Assembly (NCBI GenBank): GCA_944325435.1
Contig: CALVAC010000013.1
Span: 16,781-80,780, forward strand
Length of the DNA: 64,000 bases
From: an uncultured Bacteroidales bacterium
GTDB lineage: Bacteria > Bacteroidota > Bacteroidia > Bacteroidales > UBA932
Direction: 5' to 3'
The notes beneath the pieces are model-generated. The model ran no database searches and had not been told where the DNA came from. It worked only from the letters and a program-made list of their open reading frames with translations. Positions 17,027 through 25,778 of the stretch are shown here, one piece after another. The first letter of the stretch is position 1. Each line of letters starts with the position of its first letter. The translations under genes were made by a program, and so were the position numbers.

Positions 17027-18753
17027 TGAACAGCGCGGTTTCCATAACTGGGTACGGTATAATCTGCGCTATCGGGAACGATGCTTCTTCGGTGCTGGAT
17101 TCATTGCGTGCAGGAAGGACAGGTATCGGTCAGATGAAATACCTCGGATCGAAGCATTCCGGTCTGCCGGTGGGGGAGGTCAAACTCTCGGATGACGGGA
17201 TGAAGTCCCTTCTCGGTCTGCAGGTCGCGGAACCTGTGAGCCGGACATCGCTTATGGGGGCGATAGCTGTCAGACAGGCTCTGGCGCATGCAGGTATAAA
17301 GGATGTCCGTGGAAGGAGGGTAGTGCTGATATCCGGGACAACGGTGGGCGGCATGGATCTGACAGAGAAATACTATGTGCAGATGAGGGCAGGTGATCCG
17401 CATCCGGATGTGCCGCACGGCAATGACTGCGGCAGGAGCACCCGTGAGATAGCCAGGTTCGCAGGCCTGGATGGTGTGGAGACATGCACCATATCCACCG
17501 CCTGTTCTTCTGCCCTCAATTCAATCATTCTCGGGGCGGAGATGCTGGACAGGGGTGAGGCGGACATTGTCATCGCAGGAGGTTCGGAAGCCTTGAGCAG
17601 ATTCCATCTGAACGGGTTCAATTCCCTGATGATACTAGATGGCAGGCAGTGCAGGCCGTTCGATGAAACGCGCACTGGACTTAACCTCGGCGAAGGGGCG
17701 GCTTTCGTCGTGCTCGAAAGGAATGCCGGGAACAGTATCGCGTATGTGTCAGGATACGGCAACCGTTGTGATGCCTTCCACCAGACAGCGTCTTCCGAGG
17801 ACGGAGAAGGCGCATATCTTGCTATGAAGGATGCCCTGGATATGGCCGGACTGCAGCCAGGGGACATAGGGTATGTCAATGCCCACGGGACCGGAACCCC
17901 AAACAACGATGCCTCGGAGAGCAGGGCCCTGATGAGGATTTTCAGAGACAGGATGCCGGAGGTGTCGAGCACGAAACCGTTCACAGGCCATACGACATCC
18001 GCTTCAGGTTCGATAGAGACTGTCATCTGTCTTCTTGCTATGCAGAACGGATTCATACCGGCGAACCTCGGCTGGAAAAACCAGGCCAGCGGGCTGATAA
18101 CGCCTACTCCAGGCAGGACGGGAGTCCGTCTGGACAATGTGATCTGCAACTCTTTCGGATTCGGGGGCAATGACTCGTCTCTGATAATCAGCAGAAACAG
18201 GCCTGAAACGAAGTCTGCGGCCGTAGAGGACCGCCTTTTCTCAGTGGCGGCAGAGGAGACTGTGGACTCTGCAGACCAGCTTTCCGGACTGAAGGAATTT
18301 GTCCCTCCGATGGAGTCCAGGAGGATGGGCAGGCTGATGAAGGCTGCACATCTTGCCGCTTTCAGGGCTATGAAAGATGCCGGAATATCCTGCCCGGATG
18401 CCATAGTCACCGCCACTTCACGCGGAATGTACGAGATAAGCATGCAGTTCCTTGATGATATGGTGACTAACGATGAGGAGCTTCTCAAGCCGACTCTCTT
18501 TATGCTCAGCACCCATAATACCATCGGTTCGGCCATAGCCGTACGTACCGGCTGCCATGGATACAACATCACCTATTCGCACGGGGATGAATCCTTTGCG
18601 TGGGCAATGCGTGACGCGCAGAGGCTGATTGCTGCAGGCAAGGCGGATTCCGTGCTGGTGGTGTCGTTCGATGAGACCTGTCCCGCCTTTGCAGAGGATG
18701 GGTATTCCGGGCACGATGTGTATGCCAAAGCTCTTGTGTTGACCGTGAAATGA
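17023..18753 (+). CDS. KS3: ketosynthase fused to a CLF-like half-domain
   Basis: 576 residues. The first ~395 form a complete KS with C161 (STACSSALN), H288 (VNAHGTGTPNND), K318 and H323 (TKPFTGHTTS) and the NSFGFGGND loop. After a linker, residues about 430-576 repeat a partial ketosynthase: KPTLFMLSTHNTIGSAIAV followed by YNITYSHGDESFAWAM and VLVVSFDET. This matches the Ketoacyl-synt_2/chain-length-factor N-terminal half, with no Cys at the nucleophile position. The same architecture as KS2 suggests a KS-CLF principle in which the second half measures or gates chain length (inference). Confidence 0.82.
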   Translation: MMNSAVSITGYGIICAIGNDASSVLDSLRAGRTGIGQMKYLGSKHSGLPVGEVKLSDDGMKSLLGLQVAEPVSRTSLMGAIAVRQALAHAGIKDVRGRRVVLISGTTVGGMDLTEKYYVQMRAGDPHPDVPHGNDCGRSTREIARFAGLDGVETCTISTACSSALNSIILGAEMLDRGEADIVIAGGSEALSRFHLNGFNSLMILDGRQCRPFDETRTGLNLGEGAAFVVLERNAGNSIAYVSGYGNRCDAFHQTASSEDGEGAYLAMKDALDMAGLQPGDIGYVNAHGTGTPNNDASESRALMRIFRDRMPEVSSTKPFTGHTTSASGSIETVICLLAMQNGFIPANLGWKNQASGLITPTPGRTGVRLDNVICNSFGFGGNDSSLIISRNRPETKSAAVEDRLFSVAAEETVDSADQLSGLKEFVPPMESRRMGRLMKAAHLAAFRAMKDAGISCPDAIVTATSRGMYEISMQFLDDMVTNDEELLKPTLFMLSTHNTIGSAIAVRTGCHGYNITYSHGDESFAWAMRDAQRLIAAGKADSVLVVSFDETCPAFAEDGYSGHDVYAKALVLTVK

Positions 18754-19112
18754 GATTGCAGATGACGCTGTTCCTGTTAGCCATAGTACAGAGCCTGCTT
18801 CTGGCCGGAGGTCAGGTGCTGCTGAAGTTCGCGCTTGCCAGAATGCTTCCGTTTTCCATGACCCTTGACTTCTGGAAATCGGTATTCGTCAACTGGCAGT
18901 TCGCGGCATGCGGACTTTGCTATGCTGCAGGTAGCATACTGTGGTTCCATATCATCAAGCACTATCCGTTCAGTATGGCCTATCCTCTGGTATCGCTGAG
19001 CTATGTGTTCGGGATGATTGCGGCAATCATATTCTTCCACGAGCATGTGGACCTGCTGAAATGGATAGGGGTGCTGCTGATTATGGCAGGATGTTATTTG
19101 ATAGCGAGATGA
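18750..19112 (+). CDS. SMR/EamA-type four-helix membrane protein
   Basis: 120 residues with four predicted transmembrane helices (about 7-27, 46-66, 72-92, 98-117). It has the EmrE-like pattern YPFSMAYPLVSLSYVFGM near the third helix and a short C-terminus. SMR-type proteins export small cations or flip lipid-linked sugars (ArnE/F-like). In this operon a role in flipping a lipid or glycosylated intermediate across the inner membrane is plausible but unproven. Overlaps both neighbours by 4 nt. Confidence 0.75.
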   Translation: MRLQMTLFLLAIVQSLLLAGGQVLLKFALARMLPFSMTLDFWKSVFVNWQFAACGLCYAAGSILWFHIIKHYPFSMAYPLVSLSYVFGMIAAIIFFHEHVDLLKWIGVLLIMAGCYLIAR

Positions 19113-19732
19113 TGAAAAGTTATATCATAGCCGTGTTCGTCTGTCTGCTGCCGCTGCAGGCGTTCTCCCAGACTGAGGACAGGGATGGGATTATAAGGCA
19201 GATCAATGAGTACAGTGCCGGGATCCGGAGCCTGGAATGCGGCTTCGTCCAGACCAGAAGCCTGAAGATATTGGATGACAAGATGGTTTCCGAAGGGAAA
19301 ATGTATTGTCAGCAGCCGGATAAACTGAGGTGGGAATATACATCCCCGTATTCAAGTGCTTTCATATTGAACGGCAATGCCGTCCTGCTGAAGAATGCCG
19401 ACGGGACTTCAGGCACCGGTGCCGGAGGCAACAGGATGTACAGGGAGATGGCAGGTTTCATCCTGGACTGCATATCCGGCAGTTATCTTCTGGACGGCAA
19501 GTCCTTCGATGTGTCTGTCAGCGAGTCTCCGGATGAATGGGTGCTGACGATGCTTCCTCTGAAAAATGGAATGAAACAGATGTGGACGCAGCTCGTGCTG
19601 CATTTTGACCGGATAGGAAAGACGGTCTCTATGATAGAGATGTATGAGCAGACCGGAGATATGACTGTCATCTCTTTCAGGAATGTGAGGCTGAACGGGG
19701 ATATCGATCCTGCTGTTTTCAATATAGAATGA
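19109..19732 (+). CDS. LolA-like periplasmic lipid carrier
   Basis: 207 residues from the ATG overlapping the preceding stop (a second ATG follows immediately). The signal peptide is about 1-21 (LLPLQAFSQ). The mature part has the LolA pattern: FVQTRSLKILDDKMVSEGKM, then PDKLRWEYTSPYSSAFILNG, a half-open beta-barrel that carries acyl groups. Aryl-polyene clusters encode similar LolA-like proteins thought to ferry the lipid product through the periplasm; that is the inferred role next to the MMPL exporter. Confidence 0.83.
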   Translation: MMKSYIIAVFVCLLPLQAFSQTEDRDGIIRQINEYSAGIRSLECGFVQTRSLKILDDKMVSEGKMYCQQPDKLRWEYTSPYSSAFILNGNAVLLKNADGTSGTGAGGNRMYREMAGFILDCISGSYLLDGKSFDVSVSESPDEWVLTMLPLKNGMKQMWTQLVLHFDRIGKTVSMIEMYEQTGDMTVISFRNVRLNGDIDPAVFNIE

Positions 19733-19753
19733 TTTTTTGATATTTGCATAACC

Positions 19754-20128
19754 ATGAAATTACTGGACAGTCTGTTCCATATAGTATCCGAGAGAGAGGG
19801 AGAGGGATGCCTTGTCTATACGGTAGAGCTAAATCCGCAGCATTTCATATACAAGGCGCATTTCCCGGGAGAACCCATCACTCCTGGAGTATGTATAATG
19901 CAGATGGCGGTGGAACTGCTCGGGAAGAAGAGCGGACATACCCTGTCTCTGGAATGTGCCAGGAGCATAAAGTTCCTTCGCGTGATTTCTCCGGATGAGG
20001 TTACGGAGATAGAATGTTCCCTCGGTAAGGTCGTCGAGGAAGATGGCAGGGTGAAGGGGCAGGTGAGCATCGGCCCGGCAGACTCCCTGTATGCCAGACT
20101 GTCGCTGACGTGCCGCATAGATGACTGA
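19754..20128 (+). CDS. FabZ/ApeI-like 3-hydroxyacyl-ACP dehydratase
   Basis: 124 residues with the canonical hotdog dehydratase motif HFPGEPITPG (His36), followed by VCIMQMAVEL with E55 at the second catalytic position. Unlike the operon's other hotdog protein at 14146, its active-site His is present, so it is the more likely active dehydratase making each double bond. It starts 21 nt after the LolA-like gene, one of the larger gaps in the operon. Confidence 0.87.
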   Translation: MKLLDSLFHIVSEREGEGCLVYTVELNPQHFIYKAHFPGEPITPGVCIMQMAVELLGKKSGHTLSLECARSIKFLRVISPDEVTEIECSLGKVVEEDGRVKGQVSIGPADSLYARLSLTCRIDD

Positions 20129-20131
20129 TGT

Positions 20132-21640
20132 ATGGACAGCGTTGACAGCAAGCAGCTTCTGAGTGACAGGGGCATCTGTGTGATAATCCCCACATACAAC
20201 AATGCGGGGACAGTCGCCGACATCGTGTCCCGTTCCCTGGCGCAATGCAGGGATATCATTGTCGTCTGCGATGGCTGTACCGACGATACCGTGCATATCC
20301 TTGGCAACCTGCCCGAACGGCCGGTGATTCTGGACCTGAAGACAAACAGGGGCAAGGGCGCCGCACTTAAAGCAGGGTTCAGATATGCCCTCCGTGCAGG
20401 TTTTTCGTATGCCATCACCCTTGATGGGGATGGGCAGCATTTCCCTGAGGACATACCTGTCCTGCTCCGGGCCAATATGGAACATCCCGGTGCGCTGATA
20501 GTGGGGAAGAGAAAAGGACTCGGGGCTGCGGACAGAAGTGCTGGCAGCAGATTCGCCAATTCATTCAGCAACTTCTGGTTTGCTGTCCAGACCGGCAGAT
20601 GGCTGGAAGACACCCAGACCGGCTACAGGCTTTATCCGCTGAAGAAGATGCGTGGCCTTTCCCTTCTGCCTTCCAGATACGAGGCTGAACTCGCCATAAT
20701 GGTACTGGCGGCGTGGCATGGCGTGCCTCTGGTGAGCGTGCCGGTGGAAGTGTATTATCCACCGCGAGACGAAAGGGTGTCGCATTTCCGTCCGGGGAAG
20801 GACTTCGCCCGCATATTTGCAATGAATATGGTCCTTTGCCTTCTTGCCCTCGTCTATGGCCTGCCTGCTGCAATTGTCAGGGGGGGCGCTGCCCTGTTCA
20901 GGACCATATATGCCTTTATATTCTTCATATTCGCCTCCATGTTCGTGATGACACCGCTGGTGTATGTGTATATGAGTTTCGGAAAGGTTTCGGAACGTAA
21001 GAGGCGCAACCTTCACCGTATGTTGAACAGTTTGGCGAAATTCGCCCTTTTCCGGCACGGGGTGCCAGGAGTGAGGTATTCTCAGGACAACGTGTACGGA
21101 GAGGACTTTTCGAAGCCTGCTGTCATCGTTTGCAATCACCAGTCCCATCTGGACCTGCTGCCTATGCTTGCCCTGACTCCGTGGATGGTTGTGCTGACGG
21201 CAGACTGGGTGTGGAATAACCCGATTTACCGTTATGCCATACACCAGGCTGAGTTCCTTCCTGTCTCCTCTCATATAGACAGGCTGATGCCACGGTTGAA
21301 GAATCTGGCTGAGAGGGGATACAGCATAGCGGTATATCCGGAAGGGACCCGTTCCCCGGACTGCAGCATCGGCCGGTTCCACCAGGGCGCATTCCATATA
21401 GCATCCTCTCTGGGGCTGGATATCATCCCTCTTGTGCTCTACGGTACCGGCAAGGTTCTGCCGAAACATGGCAGAATACTCAAAAAAGGGGTGATCCATC
21501 TGGATATAGGCAGGAGAATTCCTCCCGAAGAACTCAGGGTTAAGGGAGGGGAGACTCTCAGGGAGCAGGCATCATACATCAGAAAATATTTTAAAATGAG
21601 ATATTCGGCAATCGCAAACAGAATCGAACAGGATGTCTAA
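20132..21640 (+). CDS. fusion: GT2 glycosyltransferase + membrane segment + PlsC-like acyltransferase
   Basis: 502 residues. Residues about 15-230 are a dolichol-phosphate-mannose-synthase-like GT2 domain (CVIIPTYNNAGTV, TLDGDGQHFPED, EDTQTGYRLYPL). A hydrophobic stretch follows (about 230-285). Residues about 310-490 are an acyltransferase with NHQSHLD (335-341) and PEGTRS (403-408). It could glycosylate and acylate the same acceptor, producing a glycolipid-linked polyene. This type of GT2-acyltransferase occurs in aryl-polyene/flexirubin loci. The acceptor is unknown. Its stop overlaps the next gene by 8 nt. Confidence 0.87.
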   Translation: MDSVDSKQLLSDRGICVIIPTYNNAGTVADIVSRSLAQCRDIIVVCDGCTDDTVHILGNLPERPVILDLKTNRGKGAALKAGFRYALRAGFSYAITLDGDGQHFPEDIPVLLRANMEHPGALIVGKRKGLGAADRSAGSRFANSFSNFWFAVQTGRWLEDTQTGYRLYPLKKMRGLSLLPSRYEAELAIMVLAAWHGVPLVSVPVEVYYPPRDERVSHFRPGKDFARIFAMNMVLCLLALVYGLPAAIVRGGAALFRTIYAFIFFIFASMFVMTPLVYVYMSFGKVSERKRRNLHRMLNSLAKFALFRHGVPGVRYSQDNVYGEDFSKPAVIVCNHQSHLDLLPMLALTPWMVVLTADWVWNNPIYRYAIHQAEFLPVSSHIDRLMPRLKNLAERGYSIAVYPEGTRSPDCSIGRFHQGAFHIASSLGLDIIPLVLYGTGKVLPKHGRILKKGVIHLDIGRRIPPEELRVKGGETLREQASYIRKYFKMRYSAIANRIEQDV

Positions 21641-23126
21641 GGTAGTTGTCATAGGATCCGGACTGGGCGGTCTGACATGTGCCTATATCCTTCAGAAGAA
21701 CGGTTATGATGTGACCGTCCTCGAACAGGGGGCACAGGCGGGCGGCTGTCTGCAGTGTTTCTCGAGGAAGGGGGTAAAATTCGAGACCGGTATGCATTTC
21801 ATCGGTTCGGCGGCTCCGGGACAGACAATGTACCGGGTGATGAGGTATTTCGGGCTTGGTGACACAGTGCGTCTGAGCCCTCTGGATACTGCGGCATACA
21901 ATACCGTGGACCTGTGCGGACAGAGGTTCCGTTTCGCCAACGGGAAAGATGCATTCATAGAGCAGATGGCGGAATATTTTCCACGTGAGAAAGATGCCCT
22001 GCACCGGTATATGGATATAATACAGAGTATTGCCTCTGCCTCTACCATAGCATCCCTTACCTCGGACAGCAGGGATATGGCGGCTGAAACCGAATACCGG
22101 ACCCGTTCCATGAACGAGGTGCTGGACGGCCTTTTTGATGATGAACTTCTGAAGAATGTCCTGGCCGGGGATCTGCCGCTGTATTCTGCGGAACTTGACA
22201 GGACACCTTTCTCACAGCATGCCTTCATTATGGATTTCTATAACCGGAGCGCATTCAGGGTCGTGGGCGGAAGCGACTCGATAGCACGGTCGCTCGCGGG
22301 CAGCATTGCGGATATGGGCGGACGGATAGAGGTGAAGTGCAAGGCTGTGAAGATACATTGCAATGATGTCAGGGCCACAGGCGTGGAGACGGAGAATGGC
22401 CGGTTCTATCCCGCTGATTTCGTGATAGCCACTGTCCATCCGAAGCGGCTTATGGAGATGCTTGACACAAGGCTTATCCGGCCCGCTTTCCGCGCAAGGA
22501 TATGCAGCATGCCGCAGACCGCATCCGGATTCGCAGTCTATGTGAAGTTCAGGCCGGAGACTATGCCTTATATGAACACCAACCTGTTCGGCTACAGCGG
22601 AAGGACACCGTGGAACTGCGAACACTATACCCGGGATGAATGGCCCAAGGGTTTCCTGTACATGCATTTCTGCCATGAGGACCGGGCGGTATGGGCCAGA
22701 GGCGGTGTGATACTCACGTATATGGATTTCAAGGATGTGGAGAAATGGAAGGGCACGGCTACGGGCCGCAGGGGACAGGAATACGGGATGTTCAAGCGTG
22801 TACATGCGGAGAGGCTGATGGCGGAGGTGGACAGACACTGTCCCGGGTTCCTGTCCTCTGTCGAAAGCTATTGGACATCGACTCCTCTCACGTACCTTGA
22901 CTATACCGGTACAGAGGATGGCTCGATGTACGGAGTGGCCCAGGATATACATGCGGGAGCGGCAGGCCGTGTCCCTTACAGGACCAGGATTCCGAACCTT
23001 TTCCTCGCAGGGCAGAATGTGAATTCGCACGGGATGCTCGGGGTCGTGGTCGGGACGATAGTCACCTGCAGCGAACTTGTCCCCTCCGCGCAGATTTACA
23101 GACAGATAAACGAGGCGTACTTATGA
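21633..23126 (+). CDS. CrtI/phytoene-desaturase-like FAD oxidoreductase 1
   Basis: 497 residues. N-terminal dinucleotide-binding fold VVVIGSGLGGLTCAYILQ (GxGxxG at 8-13), then the family's GGCLQCFSRKGVKFETGMHFIG. The C-terminal FAD segment is FLAGQNVNSHGMLGVVVG. Relatives desaturate, isomerise or saturate polyene chains. In a polyene operon, modification of conjugated double bonds is a natural guess. It is closely followed (4-nt overlap) by a paralog of similar length. Confidence 0.83.
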   Translation: MSKVVVIGSGLGGLTCAYILQKNGYDVTVLEQGAQAGGCLQCFSRKGVKFETGMHFIGSAAPGQTMYRVMRYFGLGDTVRLSPLDTAAYNTVDLCGQRFRFANGKDAFIEQMAEYFPREKDALHRYMDIIQSIASASTIASLTSDSRDMAAETEYRTRSMNEVLDGLFDDELLKNVLAGDLPLYSAELDRTPFSQHAFIMDFYNRSAFRVVGGSDSIARSLAGSIADMGGRIEVKCKAVKIHCNDVRATGVETENGRFYPADFVIATVHPKRLMEMLDTRLIRPAFRARICSMPQTASGFAVYVKFRPETMPYMNTNLFGYSGRTPWNCEHYTRDEWPKGFLYMHFCHEDRAVWARGGVILTYMDFKDVEKWKGTATGRRGQEYGMFKRVHAERLMAEVDRHCPGFLSSVESYWTSTPLTYLDYTGTEDGSMYGVAQDIHAGAAGRVPYRTRIPNLFLAGQNVNSHGMLGVVVGTIVTCSELVPSAQIYRQINEAYL

Positions 23127-24643
23127 AAAAAACCGCAGTGGTTATAGGAGGAGGCCTTGGAGGCCTTTTTACCGGTGCCATACTTTCCCGTGAAGGTATG
23201 AAGGTCACTGTCATCGAGAAGAATGCCGCTATAGGGGGAGGCCTGCAGAGCTTCACCAGGTTCGGGGAGGTATTTGACACGGGGATGCATGTGATAGGAG
23301 GTATGCAGAAAGGCGGAAATATCCGGCGGATCTGCGAGTATCTCGGAATTTTCGACAAGATACACATAATGGATGTCGATCCCGGGATGACGGACAGCCT
23401 GTATTTTGCCGAGGACAGGAGGCACTACAGGATAGCGCAGGGGCGCGACCGTTTCATTGCATCCCTGGCTGAATCCTTCCCGGGGCAGGAAGCCGCTCTC
23501 TCTGCCTATACGGATGCCATATTCAGGATAGTGGATGAACTGGACCTGTTCTATCTCCGTCCGGCATCCGGCTATATGAGAGTACATTCGGAGGATTTCC
23601 TGATGCCTGCGGACGGTTTCATAGCGAAATACATTCATAATGACCATCTGCGCAGCGTGCTTGCCTATATGAACCCACTCTATGGAGGCCGTCCGGGAAT
23701 GACTCCTGCATACATACACGCCCTGATATCAGTCCTTTATATCAACGGCCCGAGCCGCTTTGCCGGAGGAAGTTCCCTGTTTGCGGACACCCTCCGAGAC
23801 CTGATTGTCGGTAACGGTGGGGAAGTGATTGCGGGAGATGGAGTAGAGCACGTCCATTCTGCGGATAGGCTGGTCACAGGCGTGACCACCCGCAAGGGAA
23901 GGACTTTTACCGGTGATTTCTATATCTGTGCCATCCATCCCTGCGCGTTCTTCTCTCTGCTCGATGATCCGTCCATTCTGCCGAAGGCGTACAGGACCCG
24001 TCTGGATGAGATTCCGGTCTCGTATTCTGCGTTCACTTTGAACCTGAAGCTGAAGCCGCGGACCTTCAGATATATGAACCATTCCTCATATTATATGGGC
24101 CGGTATGCCGATATATGGAATTTCGGCAGGAGCGGCAGCGGATGGCCCCTCGGTTTCCTCTATATGACCCCTCCGGAGATAGGCCAGGGCGAATATTCCA
24201 CGAAAATGATCATTACGGCTCCGATGGCATGGGATATGGTCAGACAGTGGGAGGATACAAGCTACGGTCACCGTGGAAGCGGCTATATGGAATGGAAATG
24301 CCGGTGTGCGGAAAAGCTGCTTGATATGATGGAGGAGATGTATCCGGGTTTCCGGGACTGTGTCGAGGCGGTCAATACGGCTTCTCCGTTGACTATCCGT
24401 GATTTCTACGGTATCAAGGAGGGAGCGATGTGCGGATATTCAAAGGACTGCAACAATATGGCCCTGTCCCAGGTCCCTGTGGTCACAAAGGTGAAGAATC
24501 TCCTGCTGACCGGACAGAACTGCGGAATCCACGGCTTCTGCGGTGTGCCTTTGACGGCCATAAATACCTGTGAAGCCATCCTTGGCAACAACTATGTGCT
24601 GGACAGTATCAGCAGATTTGAAAATGGCAGGGAGCATGTTTGA
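23123..24643 (+). CDS. CrtI/phytoene-desaturase-like FAD oxidoreductase 2
   Basis: 506 residues, a paralog of the preceding protein. N-terminal VVIGGGLGGLFTGAILSREG and GGGLQSFTRFGEVFDTGMHVIGG; C-terminal LLTGQNCGIHGFCGVPL. The two share order and landmark motifs but are clearly diverged, so this is an old tandem duplication, perhaps a heterodimer or two successive steps. Substrate not deducible from sequence. Confidence 0.83.
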   Translation: MKKTAVVIGGGLGGLFTGAILSREGMKVTVIEKNAAIGGGLQSFTRFGEVFDTGMHVIGGMQKGGNIRRICEYLGIFDKIHIMDVDPGMTDSLYFAEDRRHYRIAQGRDRFIASLAESFPGQEAALSAYTDAIFRIVDELDLFYLRPASGYMRVHSEDFLMPADGFIAKYIHNDHLRSVLAYMNPLYGGRPGMTPAYIHALISVLYINGPSRFAGGSSLFADTLRDLIVGNGGEVIAGDGVEHVHSADRLVTGVTTRKGRTFTGDFYICAIHPCAFFSLLDDPSILPKAYRTRLDEIPVSYSAFTLNLKLKPRTFRYMNHSSYYMGRYADIWNFGRSGSGWPLGFLYMTPPEIGQGEYSTKMIITAPMAWDMVRQWEDTSYGHRGSGYMEWKCRCAEKLLDMMEEMYPGFRDCVEAVNTASPLTIRDFYGIKEGAMCGYSKDCNNMALSQVPVVTKVKNLLLTGQNCGIHGFCGVPLTAINTCEAILGNNYVLDSISRFENGREHV

Positions 24644-25778
24644 TGATATACGTCCATACCGCGACAGCGAGATTCCGGCTGCGATGAACCGTATCGCCGT
24701 CCATCCGCTCTTCCAGTCCCTGGCCTCGTTCGTGTTCCCCGGGAGGCCGGTGGAGGAAATCAGGGATATGGTCAGGTCGATAGGCAGTGTCAGGGATTTC
24801 CAGTTCAAGGTTATGTACCATTTGAACAGGAGAATCATTGAAAACAGCATTACCGGATTCACCTGCAGCGGAATAGAGAATATAGTTCCAGGCAGGGCCC
24901 ATACATTCGTGTCCAATCACCGCGACATAATGCTGGATGCCGCCCTGCTTCAGAATATTCTGGTGGACAACGGTCTGGATACCACGGAAATAACATTCGG
25001 AGCCAATCTGATGCAGGACAGTCTGGTGGTGGACATAGGCAAGTCCAACAAGATGTTCAGGGTGGAGAGACCCGGCGGAAACATGCGCGAATTCCTCAGG
25101 GCATCGAGGCATCTTTCCGACTATATCCGGTACACTGTCGCCGGTCGGGGCCAGTCTGTCTGGATAGCGCAGCGGAACGGCAGGACCAAAGATGGAATCG
25201 ACAGGACAGACCAGGGCATCATAAATATGTTCAGGGCATCCGGAACCGGGGACAAGACCGGATCCATAGCCGGACTCAATATCGTCCCTATATCTGTTTC
25301 ATACGAATGGGAGCCATGCGACATCCTCAAGACCGTTGAACTGTATGCCAGACGGTCCGGTCCGTACATCAAGAAGCCTGGGGAGGACATCGAAAGCATA
25401 CTGACGGGGATAAGGCAGCCTAAGGGCAGGGTGCATTTCAGTATATGCAAACCGGTGACGGAGCATGACCTGGAGATGTACCGGGATCTGCGGCCAAATG
25501 ATTTCAACAGACAGGTGGCGACCCTGATAGACAGAAGGATATGCTCATCATACCGGCTTTATCCGGGAAACTGGGTCGCCCATGACATCCTGTCGGGGAC
25601 AGGGACCTTCCATACCCGGTACACGGAAAGCGACAAGGCTGCCTTGCTCCGGAGGATGTCGCTTCTCGACTCCTGTCCCGGAGATGCAGATGTGCTGAGG
25701 TCTATATTTTTAGGTATCTATGCAGGTCCTGTGGACAGTGCAGCTAAATTTTCCGGCAACGATGAAATGGATTCTTGA
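24636..25778 (+). CDS. PlsB-like glycerolipid acyltransferase
   Basis: 380 residues from ATG 24636 (MFDDIRPYRD); ATG 24624 is an alternative. The acyltransferase block has NHRDIMLD (94-101), a downstream VERPGGNMREF segment and WIAQRNGRTKDG, which takes the place of PEGTRS. This resembles the family of glycerol-3-phosphate acyltransferase-like proteins with an N-terminal helical extension. It would acylate a lipid head, possibly with the polyene. It overlaps both neighbours, by 8 and 17 nt. Confidence 0.78.
   Translation: MFDDIRPYRDSEIPAAMNRIAVHPLFQSLASFVFPGRPVEEIRDMVRSIGSVRDFQFKVMYHLNRRIIENSITGFTCSGIENIVPGRAHTFVSNHRDIMLDAALLQNILVDNGLDTTEITFGANLMQDSLVVDIGKSNKMFRVERPGGNMREFLRASRHLSDYIRYTVAGRGQSVWIAQRNGRTKDGIDRTDQGIINMFRASGTGDKTGSIAGLNIVPISVSYEWEPCDILKTVELYARRSGPYIKKPGEDIESILTGIRQPKGRVHFSICKPVTEHDLEMYRDLRPNDFNRQVATLIDRRICSSYRLYPGNWVAHDILSGTGTFHTRYTESDKAALLRRMSLLDSCPGDADVLRSIFLGIYAGPVDSAAKFSGNDEMDS

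Noticed and set aside
17373..18572. Long open frame on the - strand opposite KS3
   Set aside because: It is the antisense of a conserved ketosynthase, Pro/Ser-rich, with no start context or family match; a codon-bias shadow.
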